From Planctomycetaceae bacterium (lineage in GTDB: Bacteria > Planctomycetota > Planctomycetia > Planctomycetales > Planctomycetaceae), in contig JAQWSQ010000077.1 of NCBI GenBank assembly GCA_029243145.1, forward strand, positions 1 through 64,000: a DNA stretch of 64,000 bases, given 5' to 3'. This document shows positions 37,791 to 48,318 of this stretch, one piece after another (position 1 is the first letter of the stretch; every line of letters starts with the position of its first letter). The notes below the pieces were generated by a model, which worked only from the letters and a program-made list of their open reading frames with translations, was not told the DNA's origin and searched no databases. The position numbers and the translations under genes were made by a program.

Positions 37791-38723
37791 ATGCTTAAAA
37801 CTTCTAGATATTCAGAGGCACCTACAGGTTCTGATCAAGTGACCTATGCCCAACTGTGGAGTCTGGGCGGGCTCTCTTTTCGCGAATTTGTCATCCAATC
37901 GGTTCGGGGTTTTCTTAGACTGCAACTCTCGGCTCGCTCCGCCGCATTGGCTCATTATGCGTTATTCTCGACTGCACCCTTATTGATCTTAATTTTGGCA
38001 GTCAGCGCGTTACTGCCCATCGAGCAGTTTTTGGAAACGACCTTGAAAGCAGTCGAAGCCGGGATGCCTGCGAATATTGTCTCGCTGATTCGAAAACAAA
38101 TCAGCGGAATGGAAGGTTCCATCAACGTCACGTTGACGGTCGGCTCGGCGTTCTTGCTCATGACCACCGGGTCGAGATTGTTTCGCACGTTCGGGCAGGG
38201 ACTTGATGGAGCTTACGGTGTGGATGCGCCGCGAAAGTTTTTTGCGGCCAGACTTATTTCGCTGTTGATGGTCTTTCTGCTTTTGGTGCTTCTGTTGGTG
38301 ACCATGGTGGCGTTGGTTTTTGGTCCTCCCATCATGAGATACCTTTTGAGAGAGTTGCAACTTGAATGGTTGCAGTCACCAACCTATTTGCTCGCTCGTT
38401 GGGGACTCCAAGCTGGCTTTATGTTGGTCGCGTCTTCACTTCTCTACTGGATCGTCCCCTCAGTGAAGGTTGGCTATTATTTGGTTTCACCGGGCAGCTT
38501 AGTCGCCACGGTTGGTTCTGTTGCGGCAACCATTGGCTTGGGAATTTACGTTGATTCTTTCCATCGCTTCAACGAAATTTACGGCACATTGGGAGGGATT
38601 GCCGCCTTGCTGATTTGGTTTCATTTGACGGGAGTCTTTTTGCTCACGGGTGGTTTGATCAACGGCACCATTCATCAGTCAATAATTGGCAAAGCTACTA
38701 TTGATCAAGAAACAGCAAATTGA
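37791..38723 (+). CDS. YihY/BrkB family membrane protein
   Basis: This encodes about 310 residues with roughly six transmembrane helices. Family marks are LSARSAALAHYALFSTAPLLILILAV, the GSRLFRTFGQGLDGAYGV segment, and the closing FNEIYGTLGGIAALLIWFHLTGVFLLTGG. Members were once called ribonuclease BN in error and are now seen as inner-membrane proteins of uncertain transport function. The ATG at 37791 is used, and a GTG at 37785 is equally close. Confidence 0.88.
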   Translation: MLKTSRYSEAPTGSDQVTYAQLWSLGGLSFREFVIQSVRGFLRLQLSARSAALAHYALFSTAPLLILILAVSALLPIEQFLETTLKAVEAGMPANIVSLIRKQISGMEGSINVTLTVGSAFLLMTTGSRLFRTFGQGLDGAYGVDAPRKFFAARLISLLMVFLLLVLLLVTMVALVFGPPIMRYLLRELQLEWLQSPTYLLARWGLQAGFMLVASSLLYWIVPSVKVGYYLVSPGSLVATVGSVAATIGLGIYVDSFHRFNEIYGTLGGIAALLIWFHLTGVFLLTGGLINGTIHQSIIGKATIDQETAN

Positions 38724-38747
38724 ATGCCCGAGCGTTTCAGGACAACG

Positions 38748-40001
38748 TCAGAAAATATCACCTTCACGAGCGGAATTGGGTGACTCAGGATCGAATAAAG
38801 GTTGACTGTCTTCCTGCTTTTGCTTGAGACTGTCGAGACTGAGCTCTGAATTGGGTATTCCCGATTGTCCCATTAACTCCGCCAACGATTCAGGATTCCA
38901 AGACATACGTTGAATCTCTTGGTTCACTTGTCTCGAAAGTTTGGTGTTCCAAGGCTCGGCCTCCTCTCCAAAGACTTGCCCGACGAGAGCCGGTCCGATT
39001 GATTCTTTGGTGCGCAATGTATCAATCGCCCAAAGGTCAACGGTGCGGTCGAGTAATTTTTGCGAGCCTCGATTGTGCTTGAGGCCTTCCATCGCGAGCC
39101 TCAATGCCAAGCGGTGGTCGTTATTTTTTTCATAGAGGACCGAGAGTCTCCACCAGGCATCATTTAATGTGGGATCTCGCAAACAGGCTGTTTGCAAATG
39201 CTCCAGTTGCTGACGGTTGGAGATGCCATTCTCAAATGCCAAATGATAATGCCAGGCTCCCATCCAAAATGGATTCATGGCGAACCAGAACGCGGGTATC
39301 AACAGCAGATGCCCGACCCCGAAGAGAAAACGGAAAATCAACTTTTGTTGTTTCTCCAGGTAGACTTGTCCCCACATCCAGCCGTAAATAAAACCGGTGT
39401 AATGAGCAATATTTGCGATTTTCATCATTTCGGTGTAGGTCAAAATTTGGCAAGCGATCAGCCAGAGTCCCGCTCCCATCAACATCGGATAGGTGAATTG
39501 TTCAGAGACGGATTCATCCCGCTCTCTCCAGACAAAGAGCATTCCGACCAGCGCGTACAAAACTCCAGAAAGGCCGATTCCTAATTCCCCCGTTAATGCG
39601 GAGATTGCGCCGACTGTCAAAAATGCGCCTGCGATAAAACTGAGAAAAGCAACATGTGACATCCGTGGTTCGATGATGCGTCCCAGGATCGTCATCCCAA
39701 TGCCGTTCAGCAAGAGGTGAATCAGATTCACGTGATGAAAATTATCGACCAGAAGCCTCCACCACTCACCGTCCCAAACATGAGTTAGCCCAATTGTTGC
39801 TTCCATTTCCGCAAGCTGATTGCCGCCTGATTCTGATCCCAATCGGACGGTCTCGATGGCGGCGCCCCACTTATGAAGAGCCGCATTGAAACTGTTTCCA
39901 GCAGGCGTTGCATCGCTCCAGACACCAACGAACAGAATGCACGCTGTCCAGATCAGACAGACGCTCAGGGGAGCCTCTTTGAAGATGCGGAAGACCGGCA
40001 T
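38748..40001 (-). CDS. Rhomboid intramembrane protease with helical C-terminal extension
   Basis: This encodes about 417 residues from the ATG at 40001. The rhomboid core has HHVNLIHLLLNGIGMTILGRIIE, the catalytic serine in GLSGVLYALVG and the catalytic histidine in NIAHYTGFIYG. Roughly the last 150 residues are soluble and helical (LRDPTLNDAWWRLSVLYEKN and LALRLAMEGLKHN), like one or two TPR repeats. The enzyme cleaves membrane proteins within the bilayer, and the TPR-like tail may recruit substrates. It is convergent with the YihY gene. Confidence 0.88.
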   Translation of the reverse strand: MPVFRIFKEAPLSVCLIWTACILFVGVWSDATPAGNSFNAALHKWGAAIETVRLGSESGGNQLAEMEATIGLTHVWDGEWWRLLVDNFHHVNLIHLLLNGIGMTILGRIIEPRMSHVAFLSFIAGAFLTVGAISALTGELGIGLSGVLYALVGMLFVWRERDESVSEQFTYPMLMGAGLWLIACQILTYTEMMKIANIAHYTGFIYGWMWGQVYLEKQQKLIFRFLFGVGHLLLIPAFWFAMNPFWMGAWHYHLAFENGISNRQQLEHLQTACLRDPTLNDAWWRLSVLYEKNNDHRLALRLAMEGLKHNRGSQKLLDRTVDLWAIDTLRTKESIGPALVGQVFGEEAEPWNTKLSRQVNQEIQRMSWNPESLAELMGQSGIPNSELSLDSLKQKQEDSQPLFDPESPNSAREGDIF

Positions 40002-40104
40002 ACGTCGGCAGTCAGGATGAATCGGGAAGTAGAAAACCAACGGAATCGTCGGACTGACTCATCCTGGCAGCGCACGACACAAGTTCCACTCGCAAATGGA
40101 CCAG

Positions 40105-41340
40105 TTAGTTGAAATTTCCGATTTTCACGCTGCGAAGACTCTTAGCGTCACGAACGAAAAGATGACCATTGGAAAGAGCCGGCAGCGCCAAACCGCCATC
40201 CGTGGCCTGTTGGATATTGGCCTGTTTGAGGAGTTTGTATTGGCGAGGATTCGCTTCGGCCACGATCAGCGAACCGTCAATCATCGTAATCAACAGCTTA
40301 TCATTTGCGAGAATCAATGTTCCATAAGCCGGCAACAGGTTCGACCAGATGACTTTTTGAGTGCGCGGGTTGAGACAACGTAATTCGGCTTGTCCCAAAT
40401 CCTGCCGCCCATGTACGCCGTACAGAAAACCATCTTTCACCACCGATGTCGTGTATTGACTGGACAATACCTGATCGCTGGACCATTCCGGTTCGAAGCT
40501 GTCGGTGGTCATTTTTCCGTAGACGGCACCGACACCATAACTGGCCGTCAGAAAGAGTCGGTTGTCGATGATCACCGGATTGGCGGCGTTGACAGTCGGT
40601 CCTCGCTTGCCGAACGGAAGTTCAAACAGAGTTTTTCCGTTGGCAGGATCGAGAGCCAGGCACTTCATTCGAGTGATTGCCAAGACCACAGTTTGCTTGC
40701 CAAGTTGAGTCACGACGGGTGACGAATAGCTGGCCGCTTCAGAACTTGTTTTCCAAAGCTCGCTGCCATCTTTCAACGCGAACGCCACCAACCCCGCATC
40801 TGATCGGCCACCGCCGACATTTACGATCACTCGATCCTCCACAACAAGCGGTGAACTACCCGCTCCAAAATATCCCGCATCGGCTTTGTATTTTTCATGG
40901 GTGTCAACAATCCATTGTTGTTGTCCCGTTTTGAGATCAACGGCTTGAAGTTTCCCACCGGGGCCATACGTGATGACTTGATCGGCGGTCACTGTCGGAA
41001 CACAACGTGGTCCATCATCGTAGCTGATCGATGCTCGGTAACTACAAACGTGTTTTGCATTCCAGAGCGGCTTGCCATCCTCGGCGTTATAACATTGCAG
41101 GACGAGTTGATCGTCAACACGATGGAGTTGATAGACCTTTCCATCACGTACCGCAGGACCAGAAAAGCCCGTCCCCACTTCCGCAGACCAAACTTCGACA
41201 GGCCCTTTTTTTTGCCACGCCAGCGTGAATGATTCCTCGGCGATGCCATCACGATTGGGGCCAAGAATCTGTGGCCAGTCACCAGCAGACAATAACGCGG
41301 TTTGTATAGACAAGAGCAATAGAACGATAACGCGACCCAT
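40105..41340 (-). CDS. Secreted PQQ-type beta-propeller protein
   Basis: This encodes 411 residues. A signal peptide (MGRVIVLLLLSIQTALLSAG) follows a GGGAG site. The mature protein begins DWPQILGPNRDGIAEES, typical of planctomycete outer-membrane-assembly (BamB-like/PQQ) propellers. It continues with blades such as YNAEDGKPLWNAKHV, LKTGQQQWIVDTHE and LKDGSELWKTSSEA. Most such proteins do not bind PQQ and instead act as scaffolds. The role here is unknown. Confidence 0.88.
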   Translation of the reverse strand: MGRVIVLLLLSIQTALLSAGDWPQILGPNRDGIAEESFTLAWQKKGPVEVWSAEVGTGFSGPAVRDGKVYQLHRVDDQLVLQCYNAEDGKPLWNAKHVCSYRASISYDDGPRCVPTVTADQVITYGPGGKLQAVDLKTGQQQWIVDTHEKYKADAGYFGAGSSPLVVEDRVIVNVGGGRSDAGLVAFALKDGSELWKTSSEAASYSSPVVTQLGKQTVVLAITRMKCLALDPANGKTLFELPFGKRGPTVNAANPVIIDNRLFLTASYGVGAVYGKMTTDSFEPEWSSDQVLSSQYTTSVVKDGFLYGVHGRQDLGQAELRCLNPRTQKVIWSNLLPAYGTLILANDKLLITMIDGSLIVAEANPRQYKLLKQANIQQATDGGLALPALSNGHLFVRDAKSLRSVKIGNFN

Positions 41341-41806
41341 GACGGAACTCCCTTTCGGTCTCTTTGAATTGGTACGTCTTACGCTACACCATTTGAGATC
41401 ACGCCGGAAGAGACAATTGGAGGAAGATCGTCGGGTGCCGTGCCCTTGCTTGCGTGGGCATGTGTCGGTTCGCTTTCAAACTGGATCAAACTGCCCACGA
41501 ATCTTGTGGAGGTCCGATTTTTACTGCCGGAATTCTTTGTTGGTGGCAGCCAGAGTTGGTTAAGATCTGATAGTAAGCTGCGTGGAACGTGCCTGATAGA
41601 ATATGACAGACAATGAAATCGCCATCGTCGATGAGCATGTAGCTGGATTCGCAAGAATTCAGACGAATGTGAGGGTGGCGTTGATTGTTCTGAACTCTTG
41701 CGAGTCCAGCTACGGGTGATGTCAGCGTCGATCAGGCCCAATCCTGCCGAATCGTAGGACACGCGCGAACTCCATCCGCTCCACGCGTTCTGTCGAATCT
41801 TCGATT
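41341..41806. other. Intergenic region with long inverted repeat
   Basis: This 466-base spacer lies between two minus-strand genes. It holds the inverted repeat at 41639-41713. I see no convincing gene. Confidence 0.4.
41639..41713. repeat. Inverted repeat, GTAGCTGGA family
   Basis: The left arm 41639-41663 begins GTAGCTGGATTCGCAAG and the right arm is 41689-41713. The 25-base arms are complementary apart from two positions, around a 25-base loop. It starts with GTAG like the REP elements but is longer and of a different sequence. It could be a mobile or REP-like repeat, or a transcript-end hairpin for the sulfatase gene. Confidence 0.7.
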
Positions 41807-43960
<2,154 letters not shown>

Positions 43961-44097
43961 GAATGATCTCGTTGATAAATCCGGAGAGCCGGCAGAACAC
44001 CAGCTTCGCTACCCTTCCATCATTCGGGAAAGGGGGCGCAGAATCAATGAGATGCAGTCGAACTCGCTTGAGAATCTTTATCAGTCGAGCAAATCGC

Positions 44098-44442
44098 TCA
44101 GACCGACCATTCTTGCTCGCAGCCACAGCAGTGAAATCCAACGAGCGTGGCTGTTCCAGGAATGGGGAGTCCATTTTTACTGGGAGCCGCGTTGTTCAGT
44201 TCCACGGGTTCGACCACGGGATGGCCGCAACTCGGGCATTGGCAATTTTCACGAATCACCTGTGCTCGAACCAAAACGGACATCATTGAGCTACCAGTCG
44301 CCGGTGAACTCGCGTGATCCGCGCGGAAGTTCCGCATCGGAATGACCATGTTGTCGCCGGACACATCTTCAGAGAATCGAGATGGGTAGGTCGTGGTTTC
44401 AGCCTGATCATTTTCAGGCCAATAGAGTTTCAGACGGCTCAT
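44098..44442 (-). CDS. Small zinc-ribbon-like protein
   Basis: This encodes 114 residues with a good AAGGAGCTCAAGG site. Its C-terminal half has cysteine pairs CQCPSCGHPV and HCCGCEQEW that look like a zinc ribbon. The N-terminal half is polar. I do not recognise a family, and a nucleic-acid or protein-binding role would be a guess. Confidence 0.55.
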   Translation of the reverse strand: MSRLKLYWPENDQAETTTYPSRFSEDVSGDNMVIPMRNFRADHASSPATGSSMMSVLVRAQVIRENCQCPSCGHPVVEPVELNNAAPSKNGLPIPGTATLVGFHCCGCEQEWSV

Positions 44443-44647
44443 CCTTGAGCTCCTTATTCTGCTGCAACGAACAAATTGAACTTTCGTAACAGTCTCCCTG
44501 GCCCAAATCCTTTTGAACCAATGTTGGTAGACGCCCTAATTCATAACGTCGCCAAATTGGTTGCACAACCCGGGTCTGGAAAATTTCAGCAGAATCTGCC
44601 GAACTTTTGAGTTCGTCAAGCTGCCTTTCGAGGGTTGGTATCAGCAT
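44414..44647 (-). CDS. Possible small hypothetical protein
   Basis: A 77-codon frame overlaps the start of the zinc-ribbon gene by 29 bases. It has a plausible helical sequence (LIPTLERQLDELKSSADSAE and VVQPIWRRYELGRLP) but no ribosome-binding site. It may be spurious. Confidence 0.2.
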   Translation of the reverse strand: MLIPTLERQLDELKSSADSAEIFQTRVVQPIWRRYELGRLPTLVQKDLGQGDCYESSICSLQQNKELKDEPSETLLA

Positions 44648-45005
44648 TCTGGTGTCTCAAACGAACAGCCGCTTCGGGAAAATGTTCGCTATCCACGTAG
44701 CCTTGATTCTTACGAACTCCCAATATCACCAACAACTTGCGGCGAAACATGCGGAAAGGAGTCGCCAGTTTGCGGTGAGATCCTGATTCATTGGTTTTTC
44801 TGTCCGGGATCGTGAATGAGTCGATCAAGAATTCCTGTCGTCGCGTGTTATTGTCGAAGAACTGGCAGCCAGAGCCTCGTTTTTTAGAGAAAACCGGTCT
44901 AGAGCGAAACTCGAGAAGAGCCGTTCTTGGGTTGACTGTTTCCTTGTTTTATTCTGTAATTCGCGACCTCTTCTCATTGGATCAGTTCGCAAGGAAGCGT
45001 CTGAC
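44648..45005. other. Intergenic region upstream of the LptF/G-type gene
   Basis: No gene or repeat was recognised here. The GGAAG site of the next gene lies near 44993. Confidence 0.35.
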
Positions 45006-46124
45006 GTGCTGAATACTTTTGACCGATACCTGCTCCGTCGATATATCTCGACGTACCTCATCATGTTTGTGAGCACCTACGGTCTCTTTGTGGTCATCGA
45101 TGGCTTCACAAATGCCGACGAATATTTCAATGACGGTCAGTCGGCTGTTGCGAATATTATAGGAATGGCCAAGGAGTACGGCTATCGGTCCAGCAGTTTT
45201 TTCGACATGGTCGGTTCGATTCTGAGTGTTGTGACCGTCATTATCGTGTTGGGTTTGGTGCTGTATCAAAAAGAATTGCAACCGGTTCTGGCAGCCGGTA
45301 TTCCGACCTATCGTCTCTCGAGGCCGTTGTTGCTGGGAGTCGTATTTGCCAACCTGTTAATGATCGTGAATACCGAGTTTGTATTGCCGAAAGTCTCTCT
45401 GCTATTGCAAACTTCCCGAGGGAGAGGATTGTCAGAAGGCAAGCAAATCGAGCCCGTTCAAGATTATGAATTACACATCAATATTGATGGCGAAAGTATG
45501 TTCGCCGACAAACGGGCCATCAAGAATGCTCGCTTCATTCTGACCGCTCCCTTTCTTGTCGATGAATTGACGACGCTGGCTAGTCCCAACGCTACCTACT
45601 ATCCCGAAACAAATCAGCATCCTTCCGGTTGGCTTCTCAAACAGGTCGAACCGAAACTCGAAAACCTGAAACTGACCGAACTGGGAAAGAAAAACGTCTT
45701 CCGTTTGAAAGAGAGCGAAGATATTTTTGTTGCCACGAAAGTGACATTCCATCAACTTTTCAGCAAAGGGGGGAACTATCTCTACGACACCACCCCAGAG
45801 CTCATCCAACGCGTGAACAGCCCCGCGCTCAGTCACGCCTCGATCGGTCGGCAAATCTTGTTTCTGCACAACCGACTGGCTCGCCCCATCCAGAATATGG
45901 TGGCCGTCATGCTGCTCATTCCATTTGTCTTACGCAAGGAAAGTCGCAGCCTGATTACGAGCATGGCCGTCGCATCGGGCGCATTGGTGGGGATGCTGAT
46001 GGTCCAGCAACTGGCCAACTTCCTCGCCTCCGCAAAGATCGTCACTCCCGATCTTGCCGTCTGGATACCCGTGCTTGTAGGAGGCGGTTTGGCCGCTTGG
46101 TTCTCTGAAGACGTTTTGACTTAA
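45006..46124 (+). CDS. LptF/LptG (YjgP/YjgQ) family permease
   Basis: This encodes 372 residues from a GTG preceded by AAGGAAGCG. The layout is typical: three N-terminal transmembrane helices (FDRYLLRRYISTYLIMFVSTYGLFVVIDGF), a periplasmic jellyroll of about 150 residues, and three C-terminal helices (VAVMLLIPFVLRKESRSLITSMAVASGALVGMLMVQQLANF). LptF/LptG are the membrane halves of the lipopolysaccharide extraction transporter, working with LptB. Only one such gene is seen here. FNDGQSAVANII and QLANFLASA match the family. Confidence 0.9.
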   Translation: MLNTFDRYLLRRYISTYLIMFVSTYGLFVVIDGFTNADEYFNDGQSAVANIIGMAKEYGYRSSSFFDMVGSILSVVTVIIVLGLVLYQKELQPVLAAGIPTYRLSRPLLLGVVFANLLMIVNTEFVLPKVSLLLQTSRGRGLSEGKQIEPVQDYELHINIDGESMFADKRAIKNARFILTAPFLVDELTTLASPNATYYPETNQHPSGWLLKQVEPKLENLKLTELGKKNVFRLKESEDIFVATKVTFHQLFSKGGNYLYDTTPELIQRVNSPALSHASIGRQILFLHNRLARPIQNMVAVMLLIPFVLRKESRSLITSMAVASGALVGMLMVQQLANFLASAKIVTPDLAVWIPVLVGGGLAAWFSEDVLT

Positions 46125-46172
46125 GCAAGACGATTGATTCTGAGTCCCCCTCCCCAGAATCATTAATCCATA

Positions 46173-46204
46173 AGATGTCAATCAGTGAGTGTTGATTGAC
46201 ATCT
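46173..46204. promoter_or_regulatory. Perfect 12-bp hairpin downstream of the LptF/G-type gene
   Basis: AGATGTCAATCA pairs perfectly with TGATTGACATCT around an 8-base loop. There is no T-run, so it is either a weak terminator for the permease or an operator for the RES/Xre locus that follows. A second weaker hairpin (GATTCTG / CAGAATC) lies just before it. Confidence 0.5.
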
Positions 46205-46359
46205 GTTCCTGCGTTTCTCATTATTGCGTTCAACTCCATAAACTGGTTTTGGTTCATGAGCCATCGATAACCAGTGAAACTCCCAAAACGTAACGCTCAT
46301 TTTTTTTGCAGTCTGATGCAGCCATTGTTTTATCCGTATCTCTTGGCATCAAAAACGAA

Positions 46360-46971
46360 ATGGATGAATTGTCTATAGAATCACCAGAAGTCGAAGAGCT
46401 GTTCAAACGAATTGTGAGTTGCTTGCCACAGGCAACTCCATATCGGAGCACAGCCTTTCGTTCGGCAGGTGTCAAATATGCAAACGAAACCGATTTTCTA
46501 AGTGGTGAGGGGGCCAGCTACTACGGAGGACGTTGGAATCCTCCCGGTGTCAAAGCGATTTACGCTTCTTCCGATCCTGTGACTGCTGTGCGTGAAAGTT
46601 ATCAGGAATTTATGAAGTATGGATTTTCTCAACAAGACATTAAACCGCGTGTAATGGCAGGCATTGAACTGCAATTGGATTGTCTTTTGGATTTGTCTGA
46701 GACCAAGATTCGTCGCAAGATCGGGTTTGGCAAGCGTTTTCTTCTGGAATAACCTTGGGATGTCATTCAAGCGGAAGGGGAAGAATCGTGGACTCAGGCT
46801 GTCGGCCGAGGAGCAATCGCAGCAGGCTTTGAAGGACTAATTGTTCCATCAGCCAGATATGACAAAGGAAAAAACATTGTGATTTACCCTGAATCACTGA
46901 ATGCCAACAGCATCTTACAAGTCATCGAGAAAGATGAGCTTCCTCCTCATCCTCGAGAATGGCCAGATTGA
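46360..46971 (+). pseudogene. RES-domain toxin, interrupted by an in-frame stop
   Basis: From the ATG at 46360 the frame encodes a RES-type toxin: PYRSTAFRSA, the fold signature GASYYGGRWNPPGVKAIYASSDP, and AVRESYQEF. A TAA at 46750-46752 stops it after about 130 residues. The same frame continues without further stops for 73 codons to 46971 with the family C-terminus (PWDVIQAEGEESWTQAVGRG and GLIVPSARYDKGKNIVIYPESL). Intact RES toxins degrade NAD+. A single substitution therefore likely inactivated it. An upstream TTG at 46306 could add 18 residues. Confidence 0.8.
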
Positions 46972-46997
46972 AGATGCATTTATGCATGTTATATTTC

Positions 46998-47026
46998 TTG
47001 ACTTTTCGGTGTGTTAGGCATACTAT
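46998..47026 (+). promoter_or_regulatory. Sigma-70 promoter of the antitoxin gene
   Basis: TTGACT at 46998-47003 and TACTAT at 47021-47026 are separated by exactly 17 bases and sit 36 bases upstream of the antitoxin ATG. Confidence 0.6.
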
Positions 47027-47062
47027 TCTATCCATGTAGTTTCCACTTGCGGGAAAAATGAA

Positions 47063-47497
47063 ATGTCTGGAAAACGTATCCCCCCCCAAAAGACTCCAAA
47101 GAAAAAGCCTCGTCATAAGACCGCTGGCTTTATAGAGATTCCCGGATTACACGGCGTAAGAGTCGTGCCGGTTGGTGAGCAATTCAAGCTTGAATTACGG
47201 CACAAACTTGGCATGCCCAGAACCACTTTTGGGCGTCTTGTGAACGTCTCAGTTCGCACGATTGCCAAAGTCGAATCAGACAAGGAGCAAGTCGAAAAAC
47301 TTCAGCGTAACTATCTGGAAGTCAAACGATTGTGCGATTCGTTAAGTGAAGTCATCAGCACAAAATCTTTAGGGAATTGGTTTAATGTTCCAAATGATGC
47401 GTTTGGCGGGTTGAAGCCGATCGAAGTGATTGAGCACGGCGAAATTGACCGACTTTGGGAAATGTTTTATCGCCTAAGATCGGGCATGCCTACCTGA
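47063..47497 (+). CDS. Xre/MbcA/ParS-type antitoxin
   Basis: This encodes 144 residues. A basic N-tail is followed by a helix-turn-helix (about 45-90, FKLELRHKLGMPRTTFGRLV with VSVRTIAKVESDKEQ). The C-terminal DUF2384-type toxin-binding region is LGNWFNVPNDAFGGLKPIEVIEHGE with IDRLWEMFYRLRSG. Such proteins neutralise RES toxins and repress their own operon. Here it stays intact with its own promoter while the toxin upstream is broken. The toxin-first order is less common than antitoxin-first. Confidence 0.82.
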   Translation: MSGKRIPPQKTPKKKPRHKTAGFIEIPGLHGVRVVPVGEQFKLELRHKLGMPRTTFGRLVNVSVRTIAKVESDKEQVEKLQRNYLEVKRLCDSLSEVISTKSLGNWFNVPNDAFGGLKPIEVIEHGEIDRLWEMFYRLRSGMPT

Positions 47498-47525
47498 CAA
47501 ATAGACGAGACTCATCGAAAGCAGT

Positions 47526-48119
47526 TCACTCTGCCGATTGGCCCGTGAAGTACGCCGGTTCTTTGCCGGCAATCCATTTGATGTTACAGCCGATGCTCGG
47601 CTTCTGAGGTTCGGGAATCGCGTCTCCGGCCAACACAGCAGCGCAGGCGGCTCGCAAATCTTCACCCGTGACGGCAATGCCATTGCCGGGGCGAGAGCTA
47701 TCAAACTGCCCTCGATAAACCAGTTTTTGATCGCCGTCAAACAAGAAGAGATCCGGCGTACAGGCCGCTTGATAAACCTGAGCCACCGACTGATCGCCAT
47801 CATAGAGATAAGGATAAGTGAAGCCTTGTTCGGCGGCTTCTTCTTTCATTTTTTCCGGGCTGTCTTGTGGGTAGTTTTCGACATCATTGGAACTGATGGC
47901 GACCACGGCCACACCTTTGTCCTGATACTCTTTCGCGAACTGGACAAACTCTTCCCGCAGATGGATCACAAACGGGCAGTGATTACAGACAAACGCAACC
48001 AGCAAGGCTTTGCTGTCTTTGAAATCTGCCAGAGAGACCGTATTACCGTCGACATTGGGCAAAGAAAAATCGGGAGCCGATGTTCCCAGTTCGAGCATTG
48101 TTGAAGCAGTTTTGACCAT
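47526..48119 (-). CDS. Thioredoxin-fold redoxin (AhpC/TSA-like)
   Basis: This encodes about 197 residues. The ATG at 48119 follows AAGGAGACACATC, and the longer frame upstream is polar without support. The fold begins LGTSAPDFSLPNVDGNTVSLADFKD, followed by LLVAFVCNHCPFVIHL with a CxxC pair (CNHC), then VVAISSNDVENYPQD and TPDLFLFDGDQKLVYRGQFD. This is the TlpA/peroxiredoxin-like family with an unusual CNHC pair in place of CxPC. It is probably a cytoplasmic thiol oxidoreductase or peroxidase. Confidence 0.88.
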   Translation of the reverse strand: MVKTASTMLELGTSAPDFSLPNVDGNTVSLADFKDSKALLVAFVCNHCPFVIHLREEFVQFAKEYQDKGVAVVAISSNDVENYPQDSPEKMKEEAAEQGFTYPYLYDGDQSVAQVYQAACTPDLFLFDGDQKLVYRGQFDSSRPGNGIAVTGEDLRAACAAVLAGDAIPEPQKPSIGCNIKWIAGKEPAYFTGQSAE

Positions 48120-48318
48120 GATGTGTCTCCTTGCTGATAACAGCCGTGGATTTGTACTCAATTGATGATGCGATAAGGTTCGAGACCTCAATTCAAAGTA
48201 GTCGCCCCGATTGGCGTTCGCAAGTCAGGAAAAACAAGACTACCTCTTTCAGCGACCCGATTGTTCCCTTACGATCATATCAATACACGCTGATTGAATT
48301 CCGACGAAAGATGAATCC

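Noticed and set aside
46750-46752. Recoding or readthrough of TAA in the RES gene
   Set aside because: No recoding signal is visible, so a nonsense mutation is the simpler explanation.
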